64,000 bases of DNA from Burkholderia contaminans (GCF_029633825.1 NZ_CP090640.1:3410001-3474000), one strand, 5' to 3'. Numbered from the stretch's first letter, positions 18,551-27,461 are shown. Program-made: numbers and translations. Notes: generated from the letters alone by a model not told the origin.

Positions 18551-19432
18551 TGAAAATTTTCTGCAGCCGTTATGTCTTGGAAAACTAACGCATTTAGACT
18601 TGCGGCCAGGCTGCCGTCCCATCTCCCATGACACCCACACCCGCGCGCCGTCGCGACGATCTGCGGCCCCAGCCGCTAGCTCGATCACCGATCGCTTTCT
18701 ACCGTTATGGACTTGGCGTTCGTCTTTCAGACCGCTCGCGCGAGGCAGTGGCGCTCATGCACGCGCGCCGAGTGCCGGACCAATCGGCCCGATGGGCGGC
18801 CGGCTTGGCGATCACCTGTCCGCAAGCAATCCCCCAGCGACTAGCCATGGAACGCTGTTTGCACCATGCCGACTTTCGCCTGATCGCCTTCATCCTCACC
18901 ATAGGCATCGTGCGGGACACCTCTCGTGTGTTCTAGATTCAAAGAGCGCCTTGATGACGAAGATAATGTCGACCCGCAGCGCCCCAGCGGGCGTCACTGG
19001 GGCGGCCCGGGCATTCCGGTTCGTGGCGTTTTCGGTTACGACGCCAGTGCCAGAGCGCAGCCGCTTCCTGCTATGCACCTACGTCTATTCCTCCTACGCC
19101 ATTCAGCAGGTTCTCAGCCTTATAGACCATAGCGAAGCGGCTCGGACACGAAGACCGTGCGAGCAGCCCCACACAGGTCTCGCATCGTGCCGCAGTAGCC
19201 CGACCGTCTACGCACGAGCATCAACGGTCCTGGTTCGCGACATGGCTCAACTACACCTAGTCTGGCTCACCATGCGCGTCAGCGCGTGCCGAGGATGGAG
19301 AAGCTCACCGGCCAGAGTGTGCGCCGCACGAAGCATGTGCCCGAGTTATGGCTTGCCCGTATGGCGTAGGGTCGGCGGCAGAGCCCCGCCCGAACATACC
19401 CGCGGCTCGGCGGAGCACCCGGCCCTCTCGAC
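18551..19432. other. Non-coding gap with no supported gene
   Basis: About 880 bp of G+C-rich sequence between the nmpA promoter region and the DUF1097 gene. Open frames exist on both strands (for example 18600-19568 plus) but lack a recognisable domain, a ribosome-binding site or consistent codon bias. No tRNA or clear IS remnant was recognised. It may be debris left when the permease operon was joined to the nmp cluster. Confidence 0.5.
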
Positions 19433-20068
19433 TCAGAGCTTGGCAGGCCCGTCTGATCCACCTCGGCCGAGGGGAGTCATGATCGCGATGTTGAACCAGC
19501 CCAGGAACATCCCCAGAACCCCGGCGAAGACCGCAGGGAGCATAGTGATCAGGGGCACGAGCGGCTGAGCGTGATCCGGCATTGAAAGGCGCCCGTATTC
19601 TTCGTACCCACCCACGAAGTAGGTCGCCATGCCCATGGTTATTCCGTTGAAGTACGGCAGTCCTCCTTGCCCCTGAGTGAACGGCAAGAACCGCATCACC
19701 CAGATCAACGGGATGAACGCGAGGAACAGTCCCGCGATCCACGCCACGTCGCCGGCGGCAATCAAGCTCGCCCCGTCTAGCCAGCCGTCGAGAAGGAGGG
19801 ACAGGATGAGAGCAGCGGTGCCGGCAATCACCCCTGCAATGTACGCGGGGGCGATCGTCTTAAGCGCTTGTGGACTGGACCCCAGCACGAAGTACTCGGT
19901 CCACACGATGAATGCCGGAAACAACGGGATGGTCCATGGGCCGAGCCAGAGTCCGAACGGCAGCGCAACCACAACTGTGATCGCGACAGCCACGGGCAAC
20001 GACAATGTGAGCCGCCCCTCTGGTCGCGTTCGCCCCCGTTCTTCTTTCGGGCTCGCGTCACGCTTCAT
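19433..20068 (-). CDS. DUF1097-family inner-membrane protein
   Basis: A 211-residue protein with about five or six hydrophobic segments and a cytosolic, charged N-terminus (MKRDASPKEERGRTRPEGR). The glycine-rich fold and the motif LPYFNGITMGMATYF fit the DUF1097 family, whose function is unknown. Its ATG overlaps the permease stop by 4 bp, so it is translationally coupled to an NCS1 transporter and may modulate uptake. Confidence 0.7.
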   Translation of the reverse strand: MKRDASPKEERGRTRPEGRLTLSLPVAVAITVVVALPFGLWLGPWTIPLFPAFIVWTEYFVLGSSPQALKTIAPAYIAGVIAGTAALILSLLLDGWLDGASLIAAGDVAWIAGLFLAFIPLIWVMRFLPFTQGQGGLPYFNGITMGMATYFVGGYEEYGRLSMPDHAQPLVPLITMLPAVFAGVLGMFLGWFNIAIMTPLGRGGSDGPAKL

Positions 20069-21402
20069 GCCATCTGCTGCTCATCGACATGCACATTTTC
20101 GGACGTGCTGAGCATGCGTGGCGGAGCCACGCGCGACGTGAGCCAGAACCCGACGCCAGCAAGCACGAAGGTGATGATCGGCGCAAGCCGGGCGAGCACG
20201 GGAAACGCGGATTGCTCCGTGAACCAGATGCCGATGATCGACGCACCCAGCCACACTGCAGCGCCGGGAGCGACAGGGGAGAGCCTTTCCCGGCGTACCT
20301 CGGGGAGAACACCCGTTTCGTGGCGGTTGGACAGGACGTACACCATTGCAATGGCGACCCACGCCGTGACGAACACACCCTGCCAGGCGAGCGCTTTGAG
20401 TATCCAGGTCAGGACATCGGTGAGCATCACCATGTAAGCGATCGCCCCGGTCACGATGACCCAAACCCAGCGTGGCAATGCAAGCCGGAAGATACGGGTG
20501 AAGAAGGCGTCGAGGTTCGTCGAACTCAGATAGTAACTCGCCGAGTTGATCCGAGTCTGCGAGACAACGATGACGATCAATCCGACGACGCCGAGCGACT
20601 CGATGAGAGCCTTGACCACCCCGGTCTCGGTGCCAGCGACGTTCCATACGGAAGCGAGGTAGATACCGATGAGGCCGTTGAAGCCAAAAGTGAAGATGTA
20701 AAAGAACCAGCCGAATGTGACACTGGCGTGGAAGCGCTCGTCTTTCTGCTTGCTGAGACGGGCGTAGTCGAACGTGTACATCATCATGATCCACACGCCC
20801 ATGTAGATCAGGAACGTCGTCAGCCAGCCGGGAAGGGGGGCGCTCTCGGCCGGAGCGGTCGGCCATGCGATGGCGGCGTCGGGGTGTGTCCCCGCAGTAA
20901 TCACGACGGCGGCGATCAGGCCGAAGAAATAGATCGGCAGCAGGAAGCCGTTGAGCCGGTCCAGCCATTTGTGCACACCGCCCATCACAAGAGGGAGGAT
21001 GTAGATAGCGACCGCGACATACCAGTGCTTGATGTCGCCGCCGAAATACGACTGAAATGCAACGGCGATAATCGAACCTTCGAAGACGATGTAATAGATC
21101 GCCGTCGCCGCGAAGATCAGCGTCGCGAGCGCCGACCCCAGAATGCCGAACAGCGATCTTGAGAAGAGTTCCACGGTCAAGCCGGTACGTGCACCGAACT
21201 TTGCCAGCACCGCGTTGATGCCGCCATAGACCACGATCGACAGCATCATGCCGATTATCGTGTCGGCCGTACCGACGAGATTGGCGCAAGCGACCGCTAT
21301 GTAAAGCCAGAACATCGCCGAGAAAAGCGCCCACCAAGCCATATTGAGCGACCATCGGCCAACCCGTTGCTCGTCAGGAAGAATGTAATTCGAATAGCTC
21401 AT
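20065..21402 (-). CDS. NCS1-family (cytosine/purine/hydantoin-type) permease
   Basis: A 445-residue polytopic membrane protein with about 12 hydrophobic segments. The N-terminal region (DEQRVGRWSLNMAWWALFSAMFWLYIAVACANLVGT) resembles NCS1 nucleobase:cation symporters, a family that includes hydantoin, cytosine and allantoin carriers. A longer frame begins at 21456, but ATG 21402 has AAAGGAG 5-6 bases upstream. In the context of a ring-opening amidohydrolase it probably imports the cyclic substrate or a related heterocycle. It is preceded by a leader nearly identical to that of nmpA plus a 58-codon nmpA-like remnant ending 41 bp upstream. Confidence 0.8.
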   Translation of the reverse strand: MSYSNYILPDEQRVGRWSLNMAWWALFSAMFWLYIAVACANLVGTADTIIGMMLSIVVYGGINAVLAKFGARTGLTVELFSRSLFGILGSALATLIFAATAIYYIVFEGSIIAVAFQSYFGGDIKHWYVAVAIYILPLVMGGVHKWLDRLNGFLLPIYFFGLIAAVVITAGTHPDAAIAWPTAPAESAPLPGWLTTFLIYMGVWIMMMYTFDYARLSKQKDERFHASVTFGWFFYIFTFGFNGLIGIYLASVWNVAGTETGVVKALIESLGVVGLIVIVVSQTRINSASYYLSSTNLDAFFTRIFRLALPRWVWVIVTGAIAYMVMLTDVLTWILKALAWQGVFVTAWVAIAMVYVLSNRHETGVLPEVRRERLSPVAPGAAVWLGASIIGIWFTEQSAFPVLARLAPIITFVLAGVGFWLTSRVAPPRMLSTSENVHVDEQQMA

Positions 21403-21443
21403 TGCGTCTCCTTTGTTGCATGCGAAATTGCTGTTACATCGTC

Positions 21444-21620
21444 TCAAGCGTTGCAATGGCCGAGACCATTAAGCCTGCAATCTTCGATTGCCATAAGAGC
21501 CGCAACTGGCCGTTCTTGCTCTGTTTTCAGAACTTTTGTTGTTAATTGCTTTTCGCCTAAATTTTCCAAAGAAAATATATTATTGAAGCTCCCATTAATA
21601 TCAAAAATAACTCGCCACAT
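21444..21620 (-). pseudogene. Remnant of a second nmpA-like gene (5' end only)
   Basis: A 58-codon frame starts with the same AAAGGAGACATATATG and MWRV as nmpA. Over the first 51 residues it matches the NmpA N-terminus at 23 identical positions plus many conservative ones (MWRVIFDINGSFNNIF against MWRVGVDVGGTFTDLF; KQLTTKVLKTEQER against KQVTAKVLTTKQDR). It then stops at TGA 21444. The codons are A+T-rich, unlike nmpA. It is therefore a truncated, diverged hydantoinase A gene start now acting as the 5' leader of the permease operon. Whether the short peptide is translated as a leader is open. Confidence 0.8.
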
Positions 21621-21737
21621 ATATGTCTCCTTTCAATTTTGTTATATGTGTGGAGTGCTTATTTTTTGAGCTGAGAGCGGCAAGCGTCAATTAGACAAAA
21701 AATGGAATTTTTTACCTGTTTTAATACGATAGTGCTA
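21621..21737 (-). promoter_or_regulatory. Duplicated nmpA-type leader and upstream motif for the permease operon
   Basis: The minus strand carries TATAAC (complement of 21641-21646) and the 13-bp motif TAGCACTATCGTA at 21725-21737, 105 bp from the ATG at 21620, as at nmpA. The motif differs at 2 of 13 positions from the nmpA copy. The leader is nearly identical for about 47 bp, while the sequence between leader and motif is not conserved. Confidence 0.65.
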
Positions 21738-21790
21738 GGGCGGGACTCGTCAAAATTGTCAAGACCTCCGACTTGGTAATCCGAAGCGAC

Positions 21791-23794
21791 CTAACCAACA
21801 GAGGGGCTTCGCTGCTGCCCAACTTCCCACGACACGCTACCGCCGCGCACGATTGCAGCAAGCCGCCGCCCCAGCCGCTGCTCGATCACTGGCCGCCAGG
21901 GCACCAGCGAGAAGCCGATGCCGTCATCGAGCATCGCGTAGCGCCCACTGGAGAGCATGACGCTGCGCCGGTAGATGCCGGCCACGCGCTGCCCATCGGC
22001 CACCGGCCGATGCTCCAGACCGGTTTCAGCGGCAATGTCCTTCACGGCCTGCGCCAGCTCTCGGTTGCGCAGCGTGCCCAGCAGCTTGCGCGCCAGAATC
22101 ACGCGCTGCCCGCGCCGCTCGGCCAGCCCCTGTTCGGCGAGGAAGTCGGCGCGCTGCTGCATCTGCTGCTTGACCTCCGCACCAAAGCCCAGGTCGCCCA
22201 GGCCCGAGCCGCCGCCAATCAACTGCTGGTCGAGCCAAGTGGCCCCGATCACGCGGGCCTGCCGCTCGATGGACAGGTGCGATTTCAACTCCACGGCCAC
22301 GCCGCCCAGGCGCTGAGCGTCGTAGCGGCGGCCCTGCTCGGGCAGGTCGCCGGGCACCTTCCATAGCCCCTCGGCCACGCGCTCCACGATGCCCGCCCGG
22401 CGCAGGGCTTCCAGCCGTCGAACGTGGGCCGCCAAGACCTCCTGCGGGTCGCGACCCGGTACGGCCTGCCCCTGCGCCACGGCCAAGTGATGATCGGTGC
22501 GGTACAGGCCATTGCTCGCCAGCGCAGCGATGTTGCGGTCGGCGGCGCGCGCGTCGGTCGAGCCCTTCACCTCCACCACGGAGCCCGTGGGGTAGTTCAC
22601 CAACTCGTCGCGGGCATTGAGCGCGACGTAGTGCGCCTTGCCGTCCACCCCGTCGATGACCAGATAGCCCCGGTCGTGCAGCTCGTCTGCCAGCCCTTTC
22701 GCGGCTACGCGCCCGAGGATGGTCCGGCCGCTTCCATCTGCATCCTGGTCCGGCTCGAACACCGCCAGTTCGCGCGGCTCGCCGCGCATGGCCCGTTGCA
22801 TGGTGCGGATGATGTCGCCGCGCTCGCCCAGGGCGCGCAAGGTCTTTTCCGCATCGGCATGGACGGCCCAGGTGCCCGGCTTCGTCTCGTCGGCCAGGCC
22901 CAGGCGCTGCAAGCATTGCAGGCGGCCGATCAGCAGCAGGCGCTGGTCTTGTAAGCGGGGTTCGTTGAGCCGTTCGACATGCACCAGGCCATCGTCACCG
23001 GCCTCGCCTATTTCGCGTTTGAGCGTGCGATCCAGGCTCATCCATCGCTCCTGATTCACCTCGCGCTGTAAGGTCTGCTGGATCTCCAGTTCGGTGCGCG
23101 GCCCCAGCCATTCGGTCGCCAGCTCGGCAGCGCGGTGGCGGAAGCCATCTGTGATGTAGTCGCCCGCGATGATGAGGTCCTTGCCGGTGTCATCGCGCCC
23201 CCGCACAACGATGTGCGTGTGCGGGTTGTCGGTGTTCCAGTGATCCACCGCCACCCATTCCAGCCGTGTGCCCAGGTCGGCCTCCATGCGGCCCATGAGG
23301 TGCCGCGTGTAGGTACGCAGGTCTTCCAGCTCCGCGCCATCCTCGGGCGAGAGAATGAAGCGGAAATGGTGCCGGTCATCGGCGCAGCGTACCTTGAAAG
23401 CGCCGAGGTCAGCCACGTCGGTCTGCGGCCCGTAGGCTTGTCCCGGCTCGCCATCGCGCCCCACACCATCGCGCTCGATGTAGCGCAGGTGCTTGGCGAG
23501 CGACTGCGGGCTGGCCTGGCGCTGGTTGACCAGCAGCGTCTTGATCGTCACGCGCCGCGACATGGGCGTGAGCTTTGCGCCCGCGAAGCGCGCGGCCGTG
23601 TGGCCGCGCCCTAGGCGTGAGCCGGGGCGCTGGCCGGTGCCACGCGGGCGCACCGTGGACTTGCCGCTGCTGGCCTTGCCGGTTTGCTTGAGCACCTTGG
23701 AAACAAAGCTCTGCCCCTGGCCCTTGCCCCGGTTCTTCGGGGCCTTTGGCGGGTTTGGGCGCACGCGGAAATCGTCATCACGGCGGTCGGTCAT
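21791..23794 (-). CDS. virD2: VirD2/TraI-type conjugative relaxase (DUF3363)
   Basis: A 667-residue MOB-type relaxase that nicks the transfer origin and pilots the strand. The N-terminal basic linker is followed by the HLRYIERDG motif with the presumed catalytic Tyr, HFRFILSPEDG, and the three-His metal motif in VDHWNTDNPHTHIVVRG. The rest matches the DUF3363 C-terminal region of ICE relaxases. A longer frame to 24205 exists, but ATG 23794 has GGGAGAG upstream and gives the family N-terminus. The catabolic cargo begins right after its stop. Confidence 0.9.
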   Translation of the reverse strand: MTDRRDDDFRVRPNPPKAPKNRGKGQGQSFVSKVLKQTGKASSGKSTVRPRGTGQRPGSRLGRGHTAARFAGAKLTPMSRRVTIKTLLVNQRQASPQSLAKHLRYIERDGVGRDGEPGQAYGPQTDVADLGAFKVRCADDRHHFRFILSPEDGAELEDLRTYTRHLMGRMEADLGTRLEWVAVDHWNTDNPHTHIVVRGRDDTGKDLIIAGDYITDGFRHRAAELATEWLGPRTELEIQQTLQREVNQERWMSLDRTLKREIGEAGDDGLVHVERLNEPRLQDQRLLLIGRLQCLQRLGLADETKPGTWAVHADAEKTLRALGERGDIIRTMQRAMRGEPRELAVFEPDQDADGSGRTILGRVAAKGLADELHDRGYLVIDGVDGKAHYVALNARDELVNYPTGSVVEVKGSTDARAADRNIAALASNGLYRTDHHLAVAQGQAVPGRDPQEVLAAHVRRLEALRRAGIVERVAEGLWKVPGDLPEQGRRYDAQRLGGVAVELKSHLSIERQARVIGATWLDQQLIGGGSGLGDLGFGAEVKQQMQQRADFLAEQGLAERRGQRVILARKLLGTLRNRELAQAVKDIAAETGLEHRPVADGQRVAGIYRRSVMLSSGRYAMLDDGIGFSLVPWRPVIEQRLGRRLAAIVRGGSVSWEVGQQRSPSVG

Positions 23795-24266
23795 GGTCGC
23801 TCTCCCTGAAAGCTGCGGCGTGTCCGGTCGTGCGGAGCACGCGGACATGCCCGTATTGGTGCGGGCCACGCGCCCCAAGCGGCACGGCGGCGAAGCCGCT
23901 CCGTGCTGCGCCAACCCCACGTGCAGACTGGCTTTCGACGTGGCCCGGTGCCGCATCCTTTTGTCTTGCCTTCCGCCTTTGCCTCCCGCTCGCGCTCCCG
24001 GCAGCGGCGGCCCGGTGACGCTGGGCTGCTGGCAGCCAGCGCCCCGGCGAACGCGGTCAGGGCCTTCGGCCCGGCGCGTTCGAGGCAAGACGCCTGCACG
24101 TTGGACGGCTGCGCCGAAGGCAGCGCGAAGTGCGGTGCCCAATGCGCAGGATTGACACCCGCACTGCACGCGCGACGACATGGCCAGCACCGCAATGTCT
24201 GCCAACGGAACGACACGCCCGATGGCACGACAAGATGCACGGCGACTTGCAACGAGTCGGTGGCCA
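23795..24266. other. Intergenic region between relaxase and traF, possible oriT
   Basis: No convincing gene is present. The region is G+C-rich with several short inverted repeats and a pyrimidine tract (CATCCTTTTGTCTTGCC near 23954). The gap next to the relaxase is a plausible place for the transfer origin, but no nic site could be proved from sequence alone. Confidence 0.35.
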
Positions 24267-24863
24267 TCACGGGCGTTTCTCCAGCCAGACCGGATGCGCG
24301 ATGCCGATCACGCCGGATGCGCTGATCGGCCCGAAATACCGGCTGTCGAACGACGCGGGATTGGTCACGCTGAGCAGGAACAGCTCGCCCTGCCGAAGCT
24401 GACGGCACTGCGGCCAGGACGGCAGCGGACGGGCCAGCCGGTCGGCGGACAACACGGCGGCCGAAGGCACGCCGTCGATGCGGACGCTGCCGCCCGCGAT
24501 GCACACCTCCTGCGGCGCGACGGCACCCACGCGCTTGAGCAGCGGCACGCGCGTCGGCAGGTAGCCGCGCTGCGCAGCGAGCGCGGCGGCGTCTGCCGGC
24601 AAGCGGGTCAGGACGATGCTGCCAACGTGCAATGACGGTGGCAGCGAGCTGGTGCGCGGATCGAGCGGATCGACCCGATACCAGCCGACCGCCACGCTGT
24701 CGGACGGGTTGTAGGTCAGGCGCGGCAGCGGATGCACGAAGGACGCCCAGGCCAGCGCAGCGAGGCCGCAGGCGGCGAAGCCTGCGAGAACGATGCGAGC
24801 GCGCAGGCGTGAGCGGGTGTGCGAGCGAGGACGCGGCGCGCCAATGGTGGAAACGGCAGTCAT
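24267..24863 (-). CDS. traF: TraF-type S26 signal peptidase / pilin maturation protease
   Basis: A 198-residue conjugation protease. It has a basic N-terminus, one membrane anchor (IVLAGFAACGLAALAWASF), a conserved NPSDSVAVGWYR box containing the S26 catalytic Ser, VPLLKRVGAV with the general-base Lys, and the closing DSRYFGPI. In RP4 TraF cyclises the TrbC pilin, and a trbC gene is present in this element. It overlaps the DUF2840 gene by 4 bp in the parA-RHH-DUF2840-traF operon. Confidence 0.9.
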   Translation of the reverse strand: MTAVSTIGAPRPRSHTRSRLRARIVLAGFAACGLAALAWASFVHPLPRLTYNPSDSVAVGWYRVDPLDPRTSSLPPSLHVGSIVLTRLPADAAALAAQRGYLPTRVPLLKRVGAVAPQEVCIAGGSVRIDGVPSAAVLSADRLARPLPSWPQCRQLRQGELFLLSVTNPASFDSRYFGPISASGVIGIAHPVWLEKRP

Positions 24864-25417
24864 GGCAGCGCGCTCCCAGCCAGCCAGGCGGCGTGCCGCT
24901 CAGCGCTGTATTCGGGCAGCGGCAGGCGCGCGGCGAGCCGGTTGGCGAGCGTGCGCCAGTACGCGGGCGAGACGGCGGCGGGCGCGATGCCCAGCGCCTC
25001 GATGGCGTCGATGCGCTCCAGCACGGCGCGCACTTGCCCCTCGCCCTCGGCGTGCAGCAGCAGGTGCGCCCCCGGCTGCACGCCAGGGATGCGCTGCGCG
25101 TCGTCCAGCGGCGTGCTGGCCTGCATCACCATGAGCTGCCAGCGCACGGTGCCGTAGTCATTGGCTTGCCAGCGGATGCGGCAGAACAGTACGCCCGGCA
25201 GGAACACCGCGCTGCGCCGCCAGCGGTCGAGCTGGTGCGTGCGCACGGGTTCGCCGAAGCGCAGGTAGAGCTTGAAACGGGCCTCGATGTATGCCAGCGC
25301 CACGCGCGTCAGCGGCGCGCCAGCGGGCCGGCCGCAAGGCGCGATGACGGATGGCTGTGGCGCAGCCGTGGCCGCGTCAGCGGCAGGCGCGCAGGCAGGC
25401 GAAGCGGATGCGGTCAT
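24860..25417 (-). CDS. DUF2840-domain protein
   Basis: A 185-residue protein with a low-complexity Ala-rich start, then the DUF2840 pattern LTRVALAYIEARFKLYLRFGEP, RRSAVFLPG, CRIRWQANDYGTVRWQL and a C-terminal LPEYSAERHAAWL. DUF2840 genes occur almost only between parA and traF in Tn4371-like ICEs; the function is unknown. GGGAGA precedes the ATG at 25417, which overlaps the RHH gene stop. An open extension to 25741 is not used. Confidence 0.8.
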   Translation of the reverse strand: MTASASPACAPAADAATAAPQPSVIAPCGRPAGAPLTRVALAYIEARFKLYLRFGEPVRTHQLDRWRRSAVFLPGVLFCRIRWQANDYGTVRWQLMVMQASTPLDDAQRIPGVQPGAHLLLHAEGEGQVRAVLERIDAIEALGIAPAAVSPAYWRTLANRLAARLPLPEYSAERHAAWLAGSALP

Positions 25418-25698
25418 GGTGTGTTCTCCCTGCGTCGTTCGGGAAACTCCCGCTCCAGCAGGCTGCGCAGCAGGTCGGTCACCGTCACGCCTTGCGTGAA
25501 GGCGGAGACCTTGATGCGCGAGCGCATGGCGGGCGTAATGTCGAGGGTGAGGCGAGCCGTGTAGACATCGCCTTTCTGGAGGTCGTCGGCGCTGCCCTGG
25601 CGAATCCACGCCTCGGCGTGAGGATTCGCCGGCGGGCGCGCGCCGATGCCGACGCGCTTGCCTGCGCGTTTGCTGCTGGACGTGTTGCCGTTGCTCAT
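25414..25698 (-). CDS. Ribbon-helix-helix partner of ParA
   Basis: A 94-residue protein with a basic disordered N-terminus and a C-terminal ribbon-helix-helix (YTARLTLDITPAMRSRIKVSAFTQGVTVTDLLRSLLEREF). Its ATG overlaps the parA stop (ATGA). Small RHH proteins following ParA act as centromere-binding partition adaptors and autorepressors, the likely role here. A start 9 bp earlier (25707) is possible. Confidence 0.75.
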   Translation of the reverse strand: MSNGNTSSSKRAGKRVGIGARPPANPHAEAWIRQGSADDLQKGDVYTARLTLDITPAMRSRIKVSAFTQGVTVTDLLRSLLEREFPERRRENTP

Positions 25699-26333
25699 TC
25701 CGGCCACCGCAGCAGTTCGTCCACCAGCGCGGTGATTTCACGCGCCGCAGCGCTGTCCGGCGCCGCCTCGCGTGCGAGCCGGCCAGCGGCCACGCTGTCA
25801 GCGAACACGATGCGCTGATGCACTTCCGTGCGCAGCGCAGGGAGCGGCTGGTCGGCCAGCGCTCCTCGTGCTTCGCGCCCGATCACCGTGGTGCTGACGC
25901 GTCGGTTGATGACGAAGGCCGAGCGCAGCGCAGGCCGGAACACCTGCGCCTCTCGGATCAGTGCCACCATCTCGGCGCTGGCCCACAGGTCGTAGGGACT
26001 GGGCTGCGCCGGGATCAGCACGCGCTCGGCCGCCAGCAGCGCGGAGCGCGCCAGCGCTGCGATCCTGGGTGGCCCATCGATGATGACGTGGTCGGCCCGC
26101 CTGGCGAGTTCTGGCGCTTCCTGGTGCAGCGTTTCGCGAGCGAGGCCCACGGCGCTGAACAGCCGTGGCAAGCCTTGCTGGCTTCTGCGCTGCGTCCAGT
26201 CCAGCGCGGAGCCCTGCGGGTCGGCATCCAGCAGCACGACATGCTGGCCGCGGATCGCCAGTTCGCCGGCGATGTGGGTGGCGAGTGTGGTCTTGCCCAC
26301 GCCGCCTTTCTGGTTAAGCAGCGCGACGATCAT
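25695..26333 (-). CDS. parA: ParA-family partition ATPase
   Basis: A 212-residue P-loop ATPase of the short ParA class. It has the deviant Walker A KGGVGKTT at residues 9-16, VLLDADPQGSA and the VIIDGPPR Walker B region. It segregates plasmid-like DNA on the nucleoid together with a small adaptor (the RHH gene). ATG 26333 has GGAGG 8-9 bases upstream; the frame upstream to 26402 is not needed. It lies just after the iteron region and repA, a plasmid-style cassette. Confidence 0.9.
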   Translation of the reverse strand: MIVALLNQKGGVGKTTLATHIAGELAIRGQHVVLLDADPQGSALDWTQRRSQQGLPRLFSAVGLARETLHQEAPELARRADHVIIDGPPRIAALARSALLAAERVLIPAQPSPYDLWASAEMVALIREAQVFRPALRSAFVINRRVSTTVIGREARGALADQPLPALRTEVHQRIVFADSVAAGRLAREAAPDSAAAREITALVDELLRWPE

Positions 26334-26424
26334 GGCCTGGCCCTCCGCGTTGGAAAGCCCGGCTGTTGCCGCTGCCTCTGTGGCCGCGCGGCGGTTGTCC
26401 ACCGAGGTGCGGCGCTTCTACTAA

Positions 26425-26562
26425 AAGTTAGAGCATTTAAGTTAGGGAAGTTAAGGGAGGCCGAAACCCGCGCCAGCATTGGCTTGGCGGGCGATGGACA
26501 CGCCTGATAGCACGATAGTCCCACGCCTGATAGCACGAGACCTGGCACGCCTGATAGCACGA
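26425..26562. other. Candidate plasmid-like replication origin (iterons plus A+T-rich stretch)
   Basis: Three perfect copies of CACGCCTGATAGCACGA lie at 26499-26515, 26522-26538 and 26546-26562, spaced 23 and 24 bp (about two helical turns). Beside them is an A+T-rich stretch with AAGTTAG/AAGTTAA repeats at 26425, 26439 and 26448. The position between repA and parA and the helical phasing suggest RepA-binding iterons and an unwinding element. Confidence 0.65.
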
Positions 26563-26601
26563 GCCCGTCCACAGGATTCGCACCGTTTATCCCCGTGCCG
26601 T

Positions 26602-27435
26602 CTACGGCACGGGACGCACCGGGCGGAACGTCAGCAGTTCGGCCCCGTCCATCCGCTCGATGCCCAGGACGTAGCCGGGCAGCGACTGCCGCGCCACCAG
26701 CGCGCGCAGGTCGCAGGCGAAGTCGTAGGGCTTCGCTGTGCTGCCCGACTTGCGGTGCAAGTGACGGAAGTCGAACTGCCAGCCGCCGGGCTGGTGCCCG
26801 CCGTGCTTGCGCACCAGGCGGTACAGCCAGCGCTCGATGCCGCCCGTCAGCCGGAAATACCCCGCATCGATGGTCAGCACCAGTGCCGAATCCAGCACGC
26901 CGCCATAGAACCAGTCCGGCAGGATCAGCTCGATGCCCAGCGGCGTGCCGCGGACGTCGGCCAGCTCCTTCCACTCGTTGATCCACGAGAAGCGGTGCAG
27001 ACGCCTTCCCGTGGTCTCGCGGATGGACGTGGCCACCGTGGTGGACTGCAGGCGATCCAGGGCCGCCTTGAGGCGCTGGTAGTCGCGCAGCGACGTACCG
27101 CGCCCGATGAAGCGCAGGATCTCGTAGGGCGTGGCCTGCATCAGCCGCGACGGGCGCAAGCCCGCGTCGCGCGCCTCCACGATCTGGCTGGCCGCCCAGA
27201 TCAGCACATCCGCATCCCAGATCGTGGCGATGCCGTGCTCTTGCGTGCCCTCCACGCGGATCGTCACGCCGCTGGCTTGGAAGTCGATCGGCGCCGTGCG
27301 CCGCGACTTCGCCAGCGAGAAGAACGGAAAGGCCATCAGGTCCTGGCTGTCGCGCGGCGCCATGTCGCCCGGCAAGGCGCGGAACAGGTCGAGCTGTTCG
27401 CGTTCTTGCCTGACTGCCCCTGGAGGGCTGGACAT
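26602..27435 (-). CDS. repA: RepA-type plasmid replication initiator
   Basis: A 277-residue replication initiator of the RPA family found in IncP-like plasmids and Tn4371-type ICEs. Hallmarks are EQLDLFRALPGD, FPFFSLAKSRRT, GIATIWDADVLIWAASQI, RFIGRGTSLRDYQRLKAAL and a C-terminal winged-helix with WLYRLVRKHGG. ATG 27435 is favoured over GTG 27447. It probably binds the iterons about 40-100 bp downstream of its stop and allows limited autonomous replication of the excised circle. Confidence 0.85.
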   Translation of the reverse strand: MSSPPGAVRQEREQLDLFRALPGDMAPRDSQDLMAFPFFSLAKSRRTAPIDFQASGVTIRVEGTQEHGIATIWDADVLIWAASQIVEARDAGLRPSRLMQATPYEILRFIGRGTSLRDYQRLKAALDRLQSTTVATSIRETTGRRLHRFSWINEWKELADVRGTPLGIELILPDWFYGGVLDSALVLTIDAGYFRLTGGIERWLYRLVRKHGGHQPGGWQFDFRHLHRKSGSTAKPYDFACDLRALVARQSLPGYVLGIERMDGAELLTFRPVRPVP

Positions 27436-27461
27436 GGCGAAGGCCACCCGCGCGCCAGAGA

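Noticed and set aside
18600..19568. Plus-strand open frame of 322 codons in the nmpA-DUF1097 gap
   Set aside because: Low-complexity Arg/Pro/Ser composition, overlaps the DUF1097 gene, no ribosome-binding site or domain.
20089..21162. Plus-strand open frame of 357 codons
   Set aside because: Antisense to the NCS1 permease and extremely charged, as expected for the complement of membrane-helix codons.
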